A stretch of DNA of 64,000 nucleotides, taken from Roseibium sp. HPY-6 (GTDB lineage Bacteria > Pseudomonadota > Alphaproteobacteria > Rhizobiales > Stappiaceae). Within the stretch, counting starts at the first letter, position 1; each line of letters starts with the position of its first letter. A model generated the notes under the pieces. The model searched no databases, was not told the DNA's origin, and saw only the letters and a list, made by a program, of their open reading frames with translations. Below are positions 1 to 8,459 of this stretch, piece after piece. The translations under genes and the position numbers were made by a program. The stretch spans positions 186,001-250,000 of the forward strand of contig NZ_JBEWCD010000001.1 of assembly GCF_040530035.1 (NCBI RefSeq), given 5' to 3'.

Positions 1-1134
1 GGCCCGACCCCGTTTTCGCGTGGCGGCGACGGCAAGGCTGTTCTTGGCCCGGTCCTGCGTGAATACATCATGGGCGAAGCCATGCACGCGCTTCGCATTC
101 CCTCCACGCGTGCGCTTGCTGCGGTGACCACGGGCGAAACGATTTACAGGGAAGGACCCAAGCCAGGCGCTGTCCTCACCCGTGTTGCGAGCAGCCACTT
201 GCGGGTCGGCACCTTTCAGTTTTTCGCAGCTCGTGGCGACACGGAAAAGGTTCGTCAATTGGCTGACTACGCCATCGCACGTCATGATCCGGACTTGTCT
301 GATGCGGAAGACGGATACCTGAAACTCTTTGTTCGTGTGATGGAGCGCCAGGCAAACCTGATTGCACAATGGGTGCTCGTGGGCTTCGTGCACGGTGTCA
401 TGAACACGGATAATACGACGATTTCCGGCGAAACGATCGACTATGGACCCTGCGCATTCATCGACACCTATGATCCGGCTGCCGTTTTCAGCTCGATCGA
501 TCACCAGGGGCGCTATGCGTTTGGCCGTCAACCGTCCATCGCACAGTGGAACCTTGCCCGCTTGGCCGAGACCATCCTGGCATTGATCAATCCGGACGAT
601 CTCGACAAGGCGGTTGAACGTGTAAGCGACGAGCTCGCACGCTTTCCGGAACTCTACAAATCGGCCTGGCTGGATGGCATGCGCGCCAAGCTTGGTCTCA
701 CCGGACGCGATGACGGCGACGAACAACTCGCAGAAGCGCTTCTCACTCAATTGTTCCAACACAAGATAGACTACACCCTGTTTTTCCGCCGGCTGTCCGG
801 CGCTGCAACAGGTGCACGCGAACCGGTGACACAGCTTTTCGCAGAGCAAGATGGCATCAGTGCCTGGCTCTCGAAATGGACCGAAAGACTGGAAAAAGAC
901 AGTCGGAGCACTGAGGAAACGGCTGAAGCAATGAACGCGGTAAATCCGGTCTACATCCCCCGAAATCACAAGGTCGAAGAAGCCCTCGTAGCCGCAGAAG
1001 ACGGCGACCTCGCGCCCACGGAAAAACTGTTGGAGGTACTTGGCTCGCCTTTCGAGGAAAAACCGGGCCTCGCCGAATTCGCCAATCCGGCCCCGAGTGA
1101 ATTCGGGCCTTATCGGACATTCTGCGGAACGTAA
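1..1134 (+). CDS. selO: Protein adenylyltransferase SelO (YdiU/UPF0061), 5'-truncated
   Basis: The frame is open from the first base of the window, so the N-terminus and the start codon lie outside. The visible C-terminal ~377 residues match the SelO pseudokinase family, which transfers AMP from ATP to Ser/Thr/Tyr of target proteins in redox-stress responses. Seen directly: the opening GPTPFSRGGDGKAVLGP stretch, then HGVMNTDNTTISGETIDYGP, which carries the catalytic/metal-binding Asp-Asn and downstream Asp of the family, and NPVYIPRNHKVEEAL near the end. The protein finishes FCGT; the Cys three residues from the end sits where eukaryotic SelO has selenocysteine. It converges on the TetR gene with almost no gap. 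Confidence 0.93.
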   Translation, partial: GPTPFSRGGDGKAVLGPVLREYIMGEAMHALRIPSTRALAAVTTGETIYREGPKPGAVLTRVASSHLRVGTFQFFAARGDTEKVRQLADYAIARHDPDLSDAEDGYLKLFVRVMERQANLIAQWVLVGFVHGVMNTDNTTISGETIDYGPCAFIDTYDPAAVFSSIDHQGRYAFGRQPSIAQWNLARLAETILALINPDDLDKAVERVSDELARFPELYKSAWLDGMRAKLGLTGRDDGDEQLAEALLTQLFQHKIDYTLFFRRLSGAATGAREPVTQLFAEQDGISAWLSKWTERLEKDSRSTEETAEAMNAVNPVYIPRNHKVEEALVAAEDGDLAPTEKLLEVLGSPFEEKPGLAEFANPAPSEFGPYRTFCGT

Positions 1135-1135
1135 A

Positions 1136-1741
1136 TTACCCTTGACCAGCTCCCTTCCCGGCCAGTCTCTCAACCAGGAACATCATCTCACGATCCATCT
1201 CGTCGTCCGGCAGGCCGACAAAACGTTCTTCAAGACTGATGGCCACAAGCCCATGAAGCGCCGCAAAGCATGTCCGCGTTCGAACCGAGAGCTTCGCGTC
1301 GTCTAAGCCGGGATCCAGCTGTTTCAACGGTCCTGCGATAAAGGCCAGCAAATCGACTGTTCCCTGAATATGGCTCTCGGGGGCTTCCCGTCCTTCCGGC
1401 AACTGATGCGTAAACAGCGTCTTCCACAAATTGCGATGGTTCCGGGCGAACGCCAGATAGGTGCGCGCGAGCGCCTTCAGTTGCTCTATCGGGTCTTCAA
1501 TCCCGTCGACAGCCTCTGACATCGAAGTCTTGATTCGGCCCAGCGTCACGGTATCGACAGCGGCAATCAGGGCATCCTGATCCTCATAGTGTTTGTAGAC
1601 AGAGCCGACCGAATAACCAGCCTGCGCCGCGATCTTGCGAATTTGGACCGCCTCCATACCGCCGTTCTCGATTGCACTGATCGCCGCTTCCAGAACCCGT
1701 CTTTGGGTCTCTTCGCTTTTTGCCTTCTGTCGTCCCGTCAT
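1136..1741 (-). CDS. TetR/AcrR family transcriptional repressor
   Basis: 201 aa, normal TetR length. The N-terminal helix-turn-helix spans roughly residues 15-60, with recognition region IRKIAAQAGYSVGSVYKHY; the C-terminal ligand-binding half is all-helical and not assignable to a ligand. It is divergent from the PspA-YiaA/B-acyltransferase operon. The 108-bp gap holds two copies of the dyad TGAACT-N-AGTTCA, one in front of each gene. That arrangement fits a repressor controlling itself and the divergent operon. The controlled genes suggest it senses a lipid-like or membrane-active ligand, but this is inference. Confidence 0.9.
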   Translation of the reverse strand: MTGRQKAKSEETQRRVLEAAISAIENGGMEAVQIRKIAAQAGYSVGSVYKHYEDQDALIAAVDTVTLGRIKTSMSEAVDGIEDPIEQLKALARTYLAFARNHRNLWKTLFTHQLPEGREAPESHIQGTVDLLAFIAGPLKQLDPGLDDAKLSVRTRTCFAALHGLVAISLEERFVGLPDDEMDREMMFLVERLAGKGAGQG

Positions 1742-1764
1742 TAATCATATCTCGCACTTAAAAG

Positions 1765-1777
1765 TGAACTCAGTTCA
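1765..1777. promoter_or_regulatory. Operator 1 for the divergent TetR regulator
   Basis: Perfect dyad TGAACT-C-AGTTCA, 24 bp upstream of the TetR start codon. The same half-sites recur at 1822-1834. A pair of identical odd-length dyads between a tetR gene and its divergent neighbour is the usual operator arrangement. Confidence 0.7.
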
Positions 1778-1821
1778 TTTTTTTCTTGACCTAACGCATT
1801 CGATGTGGCTTTGTCAAATAA

Positions 1822-1834
1822 TGAACTAAGTTCA
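1822..1834. promoter_or_regulatory. Operator 2 for the divergent TetR regulator
   Basis: Perfect dyad TGAACT-A-AGTTCA, centred 57 bp from operator 1 and ending just before the GGAGG ribosome-binding site at 1841-1845 of the PspA-like gene. A TTGACC -35-like hexamer lies at 1786-1791; no convincing -10 was seen. Because this dyad would lie inside a longer GTG-initiated frame (1805), it also argues for the ATG at 1850 as the real start. Confidence 0.7.
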
Positions 1835-1849
1835 CTTTTTGGAGGTAAG

Positions 1850-2542
1850 ATGTTAGAGCCGCTTGTTTCGCACCTGAAGGCGCTGCTGGATGCAGGCGCT
1901 GACAAACGTCAACCGTCCCTCGCCTCGCTTGGCGGGAACCTGCGTGACGCTGCCGCATCAGTTCGCGCTGCGCAGGCCGCACTTGCCAAAGCCAAAGCGG
2001 AGCAGCAGCAGGATAGAAATCGTCTCAAACAGATTTCAGCATCCATTGAAGACCTGGAAAACAGGGCGCGCATCGCCTTGCTCAAGGGTGTCGACACGCT
2101 CGCCCACGAAGCTGCAGAAGCGATTGCAGTTCTTGAGGACGAGAAGTCCGAGCTGGAAACAGCAATCAAACGCTTCGACGAAGACCTTGTCGCTCTGACC
2201 GACCAGTTGCATCGCGCACAGGGAAGACTACGCGCCCTCAAGCGCGGCGAACGCACAGTCGCGGTTCGCCAGCAAATCAACAAAGCCCAGTCGCTTGGCT
2301 CCGTCGCCGGTCAGTCAGCCCTGACCAGGGCTGAGGACCAACTGGAAGACATTCTTGAACAGCAGGAAAAAGGATACCTGGCGGATAGGGCTTTCGCCGA
2401 ACTTGCACCTGTGGATCAGCCGCAAGCCGTTATCGAAAAACTGGCGGAGGCCGATTGCGGCGTCCCGGTTCGCGTACGCGCAAATGACGTACTTGAACGG
2501 ATCAGATCCGAACTTCCCCTTCTCATCGAAACAGACAAGTAG
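1850..2542 (+). CDS. PspA/IM30 family membrane-stress protein
   Basis: 230 aa, almost entirely predicted coiled coil: long Ala/Lys/Glu/Gln-rich helices from about residue 30 to 180, as in PspA/IM30/Vipp1 proteins that bind damaged inner membrane. No signal peptide or membrane span is seen. Start ATG 1850 is chosen because GGAGG lies 4 bases upstream; the longer GTG frame from 1805 would include the operator. First gene of an operon with a YiaA/B membrane protein (13-base gap) and a lysophospholipid repair fusion. PspA is classically controlled by PspF; here a TetR protein appears to do this. The family call is by architecture; sequence identity to E. coli PspA is low by eye. Confidence 0.75.
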   Translation: MLEPLVSHLKALLDAGADKRQPSLASLGGNLRDAAASVRAAQAALAKAKAEQQQDRNRLKQISASIEDLENRARIALLKGVDTLAHEAAEAIAVLEDEKSELETAIKRFDEDLVALTDQLHRAQGRLRALKRGERTVAVRQQINKAQSLGSVAGQSALTRAEDQLEDILEQQEKGYLADRAFAELAPVDQPQAVIEKLAEADCGVPVRVRANDVLERIRSELPLLIETDK

Positions 2543-2555
2543 AAAGGAAAGACTC

Positions 2556-2837
2556 ATGCAGGATTCACTTGTAAAGCACTCACACAACTGGATTATTTTC
2601 ACATGGGCCAGTTTCGGCATCGCCGCGGTCATGATGGCACTCGGTATCTACAACCTTGAAGCCAGTTTTTCGGCCAAGGGTTTCTACACGATGTCCGCAA
2701 TCATGCTTGTGCACACGGCAGTAACGCTCACCAAGACGCTCCGCGACAAGGACGAGTCCGAAAAACTGCACAACCGCCTCGAAGACGCCAAGACCGAAAA
2801 GCTGTTGCTCGACATCAACGGCCCCGAGCAGTCCTGA
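2556..2837 (+). CDS. YiaA/YiaB-like small inner-membrane protein
   Basis: 93 aa. Two hydrophobic helices (about residues 12-32 and 38-58, WIIFTWASFGIAAVMMALGI then GFYTMSAIMLVHTAVTL) followed by a charged cytoplasmic tail fit the yiaA/B two-helix family. Function in the family is unknown. Start ATG 2556 follows AAGGAAAG. It sits between the PspA-like gene and the acyltransferase fusion, so co-expression and a role at the stressed inner membrane are likely but inferred. Confidence 0.8.
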   Translation: MQDSLVKHSHNWIIFTWASFGIAAVMMALGIYNLEASFSAKGFYTMSAIMLVHTAVTLTKTLRDKDESEKLHNRLEDAKTEKLLLDINGPEQS

Positions 2838-2892
2838 CTTTCAATCGTAGTTCCCGGGTGGCCTTGAAAGGCCTCCTGGAAGGAGGTGACAT

Positions 2893-5800
2893 TTGAGTAA
2901 GCCCCTTATCGTCTCGCGCCGGTTCGCACCGCTGTTCTGGACCCAGTTCCTGTCTGCGTTCAACGACAACTTCCTGAAGAACGCGCTGGTCTTCCTGATG
3001 CTGTTTCAAATTTCATCGACCGGAACGCAAAGCGGCGATGCCGGCGTGCTGATTGCAGCTGCCGGAGCCGTGTTCATTTCACCCTACCTCTTTCTGTCGG
3101 CACTCGGCGGCGAACTCGCCGACAAGTTCGACAAATCGAAAATGGCGCGGATCACAAAGGGGGTGGAAATCGGCGGTGCACTTCTGGCCGCTGCCGGGAT
3201 GGCACTTACTTCCCTTCCCGTTCTCTTCACCGCTCTGTTTGTGTTTGGCGCAATGTCTGCCTTGTTCAGCCCTGTCAAATACGGACTGATTCCGGAACAT
3301 GTCGCAGCCTCCGAAGTACCGCGGGCAAATGCCTGGGTTGAATCCGGCACCTTTCTCGCAATCCTCGGCGGAACCATTTCCGCAGGCCTTGTCTTTGCGA
3401 CGAACGCACCGGTGATGGTGTTTGTGCCGCTCATGATCGCTCTGGCCTTGGCATGCTACGCCTCCAGCCGCCAGATCCCTAGTGCATGGCCGGCGGCGCC
3501 GGATCTGAAAATCGATTACAATATTATCACCTCTACATGGCGCATCTTGTCAGATCTCGCCAAAGACAGGCGTCTGTTCCGTGTCGCACTGATGAACGCC
3601 TGGTTCTGGCTGATCGGCGCGATGGTCCTCGCGCTGCTGCCTCTCATCGTCAAAGACACCTTGAACGGCCACGAACAAGCCGTGACCTACTTTCTGACAG
3701 TTTTCGCCGTTTCAATCGGAATCGGCTCGGCATTGGCCGCGTGGATCTCCGCTGGACGGATAAACCTGCTTCCAGCCCCTGTCGGTACATTGCTGATGGC
3801 GCTGTTTTGCCTGGACATCGCCTGGACGCTCTCCACGGTTTCAATTGCAGCTTCGCATTCAGGCCTGCTGGAGTTCTTGAGAGCAGATGGCGTCCTGCGC
3901 CTGACGATCGACATGGCGGGCCTTGCCATTTCCGGTGCGCTTCTGGTCGTCCCGACCTTCACCGCACTTCAGACCTGGGCTGCACCTGAAACACGCGCCC
4001 GGCGGATTGCAGGCGCAAATGCCTTGGGCGCTGCTATCATGACTGCCGGTGGCGCGTTGCTGGCCGGTGCACAGTCCGCTGGTATTTCCGTGCCTGTGAT
4101 CATGGTTGCTCTCGGCGCACTCAATCTCGGCGCTGCTGTGCTGATGTACAGGAGCCTTCCGACCAACCCGCTGAGAGATGCCGTTTCAATCCTTTACCGT
4201 GCCTTCTTCCGTGTTGAAATCGAAGGTCTCGATAACCTTGAAAAAGCAGGGGAAGCGCCGATCCTTGCGCTCAATCACGTCTCCTTGCTCGATGCAGGGC
4301 TCGCGCTGACGCTGACTGAGAAAGTGCCGACCTTTGCGGTCGACTATGAAATTGCCAAGCGCTGGTGGGTGCGTCCGTTCCTGCACCTGGCAAACGCCTT
4401 GCCGATCAATCCGGCCAAGCCAATGGCAACGCGCTCGCTGATCAAGGTCGTGAACTCCGGGGAACCGATGGTGATTTTTCCCGAAGGCCGCCTGACCGTC
4501 ACAGGTTCGCTCATGAAAGTCTATGACGGTGCCGCAATGGTTGCCGACAAGACCGGCGCGATGATTGTGCCGATCCGCATCGACGGCCTTGAAAAGACGC
4601 CCTTTTCCTACCTGAACCCATCGCAGATCCGCAAAAGCCTGTTCCCGAAAGTGAGGGTGACCATCATGGAACCGAGAAAACTGGAATTGCCGGACGACCT
4701 GAAAGGCCGCAAACGCCGCGCCGCTGCCGGAAGCGAACTCTACGAAGTAATGTCAGACCTGATGTTCGAGACAAGCCTTGCCGAAGACCAAACCATTCTG
4801 GACCAGGTGATCGCGACAGCCAACGAGCGCGGCCTGTCGGAGGTTGCCCTGGAAGACCCGCTTTCAGGGACACTGAGTTACGGAAAGCTCCTGACGGGGG
4901 TCTCGGTGCTGGGCCGCAAGATCTTGAAGTTGACCGCGAACGAGGAAACGGTAGGTGTCATGCTGCCGAACGCCAACGGCTCGGCGGTAACGGTTCTTGC
5001 CGCTATGTCCGCCGGCAAGGTTCCAGCCATGATCAACTTCACCGCCGGTCTGGAAAACGTGCTGTCCGCGTGCCGGACGGGGCAGGTCAGGACGATCCTC
5101 TCGTCTCGTACATTCATCAAGCAGGCAAAGCTCGAAACACTGGTCGATGGGCTCGAGCCGCATGTAGACTTCATCTGGCTGGATGAGTTGCGCAAGGAAA
5201 TCGGTCTTCTGGACAAGCTTCGAGGGCTGGTGTCGCGCAAACGTCCAATCGTCCGGCGTACCGGAAGCGATACGGCCGTTATCCTGTTCACGTCCGGTTC
5301 GGAAGGCACACCGAAAGGCGTTGTCCTGACGCACAAGAACATTCTGGCCAATGCCACCCAGGCAGCGGCCCGGATCGACTTTTCGCCCTCCGACAAGGTC
5401 TTCAACGTCCTGCCGATGTTCCACTCGTTCGGCCTCACGGCGGGCACGATCCTGCCGCTGATCTCGGGCGTGCCGACCTATCTCTATCCTTCTCCGCTGC
5501 ATTACCGGATCATTCCGGAGCTGATCTACTCGTCCAACGCGACGATCCTGTTCGGCACCGACACGTTCCTGAACGGTTATGCGCGGGTTGCCCATGCCTA
5601 TGACTTCCGTTCGCTCCGCTATTGCTTCGCCGGTGCGGAACCTGTCAAACCTTCCACCCGCCAGACCTACATGGAAAAGTTCGGCCTGCGTGTTCTGGAG
5701 GGCTATGGCGTCACTGAAACCGCGCCGGTCATCGCGATCAACACCCCAATGTTCAACAAGCCGGGTACGGTCGGCAAACTGATGCCGGGCATGACCGCGC

Positions 5801-6312
5801 GTCTCGAGCCTGTACCGGGTGTCGAGACAGGCGGCCGGCTGTTCGTATCGGGGCCAAACGTGATGGTCGGTTATCTGAAATCCGATAATCCGGGCGTGAT
5901 CGAACCGCTGGTAGATGGCTGGCATGACACCGGCGACATCGTTGATGTCGACGAGGAAGGCTACATCACCATCAAGGGCCGTGCGAAACGCTTTGCAAAG
6001 ATCGGTGGTGAAATGGTGTCCCTGGCCGCCGTCGAAGCCATTGCGGGTCAGGTCTGGCCGGATCATTTGTCGGCCGTCGCCGCTGTCAAGGATCCGCGCA
6101 AGGGTGAAAAACTGATCCTCATCACCGAATGTCCGACCGCCAATCGTGCGGACTTTCTGGAAGCCGCCAAGGCACGTGGTGCTCAGGATCTGATGATCCC
6201 GGCAGAAGTCAGAACTGTCCCTGCTGTTCCTGTGCTGGGATCCGGCAAGATTGACTTCGCAGGAGTTACGAAGCTGGTGAACGATTCAGATATGTTTCGA
6301 GACGCCGCCTAA
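2893..6312 (+). CDS. aas: Three-domain LplT-Aas fusion: MFS lysophospholipid transporter, PlsC acyltransferase and acyl-ACP/CoA synthetase
   Basis: 1139 aa. About residues 1-420 form a 12-helix MFS permease like LplT, which flips lysophospholipids inward. About 435-620 is a PlsC acyltransferase with the NHVSLLD (H-X4-D) catalytic box and the FPEGR box. From about 650 to the end is an AMP-forming acyl-ACP/acyl-CoA synthetase with the P-loop ILFTSGSEGTPKGVVLTHKN and the YGVTETAP and GWHDTGD motifs. Together these re-acylate lysophosphatidylethanolamine. In E. coli lplT and aas are separate adjacent genes; here they are one polypeptide. The start is TTG 2893, supported by AGGAGG 6 bases upstream. 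It lies 55 bases after the YiaA/B gene in the TetR-controlled operon. Confidence 0.92.
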   Translation: MSKPLIVSRRFAPLFWTQFLSAFNDNFLKNALVFLMLFQISSTGTQSGDAGVLIAAAGAVFISPYLFLSALGGELADKFDKSKMARITKGVEIGGALLAAAGMALTSLPVLFTALFVFGAMSALFSPVKYGLIPEHVAASEVPRANAWVESGTFLAILGGTISAGLVFATNAPVMVFVPLMIALALACYASSRQIPSAWPAAPDLKIDYNIITSTWRILSDLAKDRRLFRVALMNAWFWLIGAMVLALLPLIVKDTLNGHEQAVTYFLTVFAVSIGIGSALAAWISAGRINLLPAPVGTLLMALFCLDIAWTLSTVSIAASHSGLLEFLRADGVLRLTIDMAGLAISGALLVVPTFTALQTWAAPETRARRIAGANALGAAIMTAGGALLAGAQSAGISVPVIMVALGALNLGAAVLMYRSLPTNPLRDAVSILYRAFFRVEIEGLDNLEKAGEAPILALNHVSLLDAGLALTLTEKVPTFAVDYEIAKRWWVRPFLHLANALPINPAKPMATRSLIKVVNSGEPMVIFPEGRLTVTGSLMKVYDGAAMVADKTGAMIVPIRIDGLEKTPFSYLNPSQIRKSLFPKVRVTIMEPRKLELPDDLKGRKRRAAAGSELYEVMSDLMFETSLAEDQTILDQVIATANERGLSEVALEDPLSGTLSYGKLLTGVSVLGRKILKLTANEETVGVMLPNANGSAVTVLAAMSAGKVPAMINFTAGLENVLSACRTGQVRTILSSRTFIKQAKLETLVDGLEPHVDFIWLDELRKEIGLLDKLRGLVSRKRPIVRRTGSDTAVILFTSGSEGTPKGVVLTHKNILANATQAAARIDFSPSDKVFNVLPMFHSFGLTAGTILPLISGVPTYLYPSPLHYRIIPELIYSSNATILFGTDTFLNGYARVAHAYDFRSLRYCFAGAEPVKPSTRQTYMEKFGLRVLEGYGVTETAPVIAINTPMFNKPGTVGKLMPGMTARLEPVPGVETGGRLFVSGPNVMVGYLKSDNPGVIEPLVDGWHDTGDIVDVDEEGYITIKGRAKRFAKIGGEMVSLAAVEAIAGQVWPDHLSAVAAVKDPRKGEKLILITECPTANRADFLEAAKARGAQDLMIPAEVRTVPAVPVLGSGKIDFAGVTKLVNDSDMFRDAA

Positions 6313-6440
6313 ACCATGAATGGAGGTGCGTCGGGCCAGACCGGCGCACTTCTTTCTTGCCCTTTTCTGCCTCGTGCGACTAGTCTCCGGCAATCAGCCT
6401 TAGGACCGAAGCATTTGCTCGCACACAGGAACAGCACCGC

Positions 6441-6869
6441 ATGTCTGCACCAGCCTATGACGACCAGAACGTCTTCGCCAAAATCCTGCGTGGAGAGCTT
6501 CCGAGCCACAAAGTATTCGAAGATGAAATGACCCTGGTCATTATGGACATCATGCCACGTGGTGACGGGCATATTCTGGTGATCCCGAAAGCACCTTCCA
6601 GGAACATTTTCGACATCGAAACCACCGATCTGAACGCCGTCATGGCAACCGTCCAGAAAATGGCACGCACGGTCGTCAAAGCCTTCGACGCGGACGGAAC
6701 GACCATTCAGCAATTCTCTGAACCCGCGGGCGGTCAGGTGGTGTTTCATACGCACGTCCACATCATTCCGCGATTTGAAGGCGTGTCGCTGAAGCCGCAT
6801 ACCGGAGAGATGGCGGACAACGACCTTCTCGCGAAACAGGCGGATCAAATTCGCGCTGCGCTCGACTAG
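6441..6869 (+). CDS. HIT family nucleotide hydrolase
   Basis: 142 aa. The histidine-triad motif HTHVHII (His103, His105, His107) and the N-terminal block DNQNVFAKILRGELPS-type sequence (here DDQNVFAKILRGE) identify a HIT/Hint-type purine nucleotide phosphoramidase or dinucleoside polyphosphate hydrolase. Full length for the family. Preceded by 128 bases without a gene after the acyltransferase fusion; the next gene follows after 20 bases and may be co-transcribed. Confidence 0.93.
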   Translation: MSAPAYDDQNVFAKILRGELPSHKVFEDEMTLVIMDIMPRGDGHILVIPKAPSRNIFDIETTDLNAVMATVQKMARTVVKAFDADGTTIQQFSEPAGGQVVFHTHVHIIPRFEGVSLKPHTGEMADNDLLAKQADQIRAALD

Positions 6870-6889
6870 AGCGTCCGCCGGCAAATCCG

Positions 6890-7393
6890 ATGCCAGAAGA
6901 CACTGCGCGCCTGTTCACGTTCCAGAAGACGTGCATGATGGATCTCTTCGATGAAGACGGCTGCTATGTACCGTCCTGGGAAGGCACCGGTGCGCGCGGC
7001 AATCATCGGGTCGCTTATGAGTATGTCAGTGAGCACTTGCGCCACATCGGCCTGTCTCAATGTCTGGCACCACCTGTGTGGACCTTCGAAACTGCGCCGG
7101 AAGAGCTGGACCTGCTCGCAACAATGCTCTTTTCCGAACACGAGCTGGCCCAGTCAGACTTTGTCACTCTGGAGCTGGCGGTCCCCGAGAAAACCATATT
7201 GCGAACGTCTTACGGCGCGTGGTGTGATCTTTACTTCGATTGTCTCGAAACGGGCCGGATTGAAGATGACGGCAAATGGCTCGATTGCGACCCCGCCAAT
7301 GACGATCAGCCCTATACTGTCCAGGCCATAATCTCCTGCATTCGAAAACAATGGATCGTCAGTGTCGAACCACTCGTCGTGGCGGAAGTCTGA
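6890..7393 (+). CDS. Conserved-looking cytoplasmic protein of unknown function
   Basis: 167 aa, acidic, with several Trp and Cys, no signal peptide and no membrane segment. I do not recognise the family. A notable block is RTSYGAWCDLYFDCLETG near residue 105. It follows the HIT gene by 20 bases on the same strand and converges on the GST gene; the start ATG 6890 has only a weak ribosome-binding site. Codon use resembles the neighbours, so a real gene is likely. Confidence 0.7.
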   Translation: MPEDTARLFTFQKTCMMDLFDEDGCYVPSWEGTGARGNHRVAYEYVSEHLRHIGLSQCLAPPVWTFETAPEELDLLATMLFSEHELAQSDFVTLELAVPEKTILRTSYGAWCDLYFDCLETGRIEDDGKWLDCDPANDDQPYTVQAIISCIRKQWIVSVEPLVVAEV

Positions 7394-7411
7394 GAGCCAT
7401 AAACCTGAGTT

Positions 7412-8062
7412 TCACGCAACGCCTGCAGCCTTTGCCGCTTCATCCTGTTCCTTGGCAAGGTTCTGATCTTCCTGAAGAACCTTCACGGCCGCGGGTCGCT
7501 CGAAGAAGCGAGCCGTGTAGTCTTTGAATTCATCGAATTCGGGCACAATGCCGAACATCATGCCCCATCTGAGACCCATCGCCCAAAGGACATCGAGTGC
7601 TGTGATCTTTTCGCCCAGAACGAAGGTCTTGCCCGTAAGTTGCGCACGCATGTTCTCCACGACCGTCTCAAAACTGCCATAGGGTGACATGGACTGCGGC
7701 GGCTCTTCCCGCTTGAGCGCCCGGTCCACCAGTGCCGGTTCGAAACACGATGCCATATAGACGAACCAGCGCAGGTAAGGCCCGCGCAACGGGTCGTCGA
7801 GACCTGGCGTGAGCCCTCTTTCCGGAAAGAGATCCGCCAGGTAGAGATAGATCGCGACCTGTTCCGTGACGACGGCATCGCCGCGCCGGACAGTTGGAAC
7901 CTTACCGGCCGGATTCAGTTTCAAAAAACCGGGTTGCCGGTTTTCTTCCAGTTTGACGTTCAGGACATTCAGGGTGTACGGCGCGCCGAGTTCTTCCAGG
8001 AGAACACGAACACCCGTTGCACGGGTCTGGGGCGCGTAAAAGAGTTCGACCTGTTCTGCCAT
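7412..8062 (-). CDS. Glutathione S-transferase family protein
   Basis: 216 aa, normal GST length. N-terminal thioredoxin-like domain (residues 1-80) with the cis-Pro loop KVPTV and the glutathione-binding TEQVAIYLYLAD block, where the usual Glu-Ser is Glu-Gln. All-helical C-terminal domain from about 90, with the N-capping box ITALDVLWA. It would conjugate or reduce with glutathione in the cytoplasm; the substrate cannot be predicted. Single gene upstream of azlCD on the same strand. Confidence 0.9.
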   Translation of the reverse strand: MAEQVELFYAPQTRATGVRVLLEELGAPYTLNVLNVKLEENRQPGFLKLNPAGKVPTVRRGDAVVTEQVAIYLYLADLFPERGLTPGLDDPLRGPYLRWFVYMASCFEPALVDRALKREEPPQSMSPYGSFETVVENMRAQLTGKTFVLGEKITALDVLWAMGLRWGMMFGIVPEFDEFKDYTARFFERPAAVKVLQEDQNLAKEQDEAAKAAGVA

Positions 8063-8096
8063 GTCACTCTCCAGTGCTCGGTGAGACAGTCGATCT

Positions 8097-8459
8097 CTAG
8101 CCTACCCTATCAACCAGCCACCAGCCACCGATCAAGAAGGCTTCTGCGGCCAGGACGCCGACAATGACCTTCTGCCGGGACAGGAAAAAGGCCGCAAATC
8201 CGGCACAAGCAGCAGCGATACGCAGCCACATGGGTGTTTCCCCCAAGATCCCTTGCGGGAACAGGATCAGCTTGGAGATGAGGCCGGCTACCAGCGCTGT
8301 TGCAACGCAGCGCACCCAGATCAACAGCTCACTGTCTTCGCGCAGACGCCCGCTGGCAAAGACACCGATCCAGCGCCACACGTCCGTCGCCAGCCAACCG
8401 GCTACCAGGATCATCACATAAGGCCACCACCAGGTTTCCATCATGATGTCACCGCTCAT
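8097..8459 (-). CDS. azlD: AzlD-type branched-chain amino acid exporter small subunit
   Basis: 120 aa with about four hydrophobic helices, the usual size and topology of AzlD. Start taken as ATG 8459, which overlaps the azlC stop (TGATG) and implies translational coupling; an alternative GTG lies one codon earlier at 8462. AzlD partners with AzlC to export branched-chain amino acids or analogues. Confidence 0.85.
   Translation of the reverse strand: MSGDIMMETWWWPYVMILVAGWLATDVWRWIGVFASGRLREDSELLIWVRCVATALVAGLISKLILFPQGILGETPMWLRIAAACAGFAAFFLSRQKVIVGVLAAEAFLIGGWWLVDRVG

Noticed and set aside
1805..1849. Longer GTG-initiated start of the PspA-like gene
   Set aside because: Would place the TetR-type dyad inside the coding region; ATG 1850 has a perfectly spaced GGAGG.
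4864..6066. 400-codon frame on the minus strand opposite the acyl-ACP synthetase domain
   Set aside because: Entirely antisense to a motif-confirmed coding region, no ribosome-binding site, composition of a reversed GC-rich gene.
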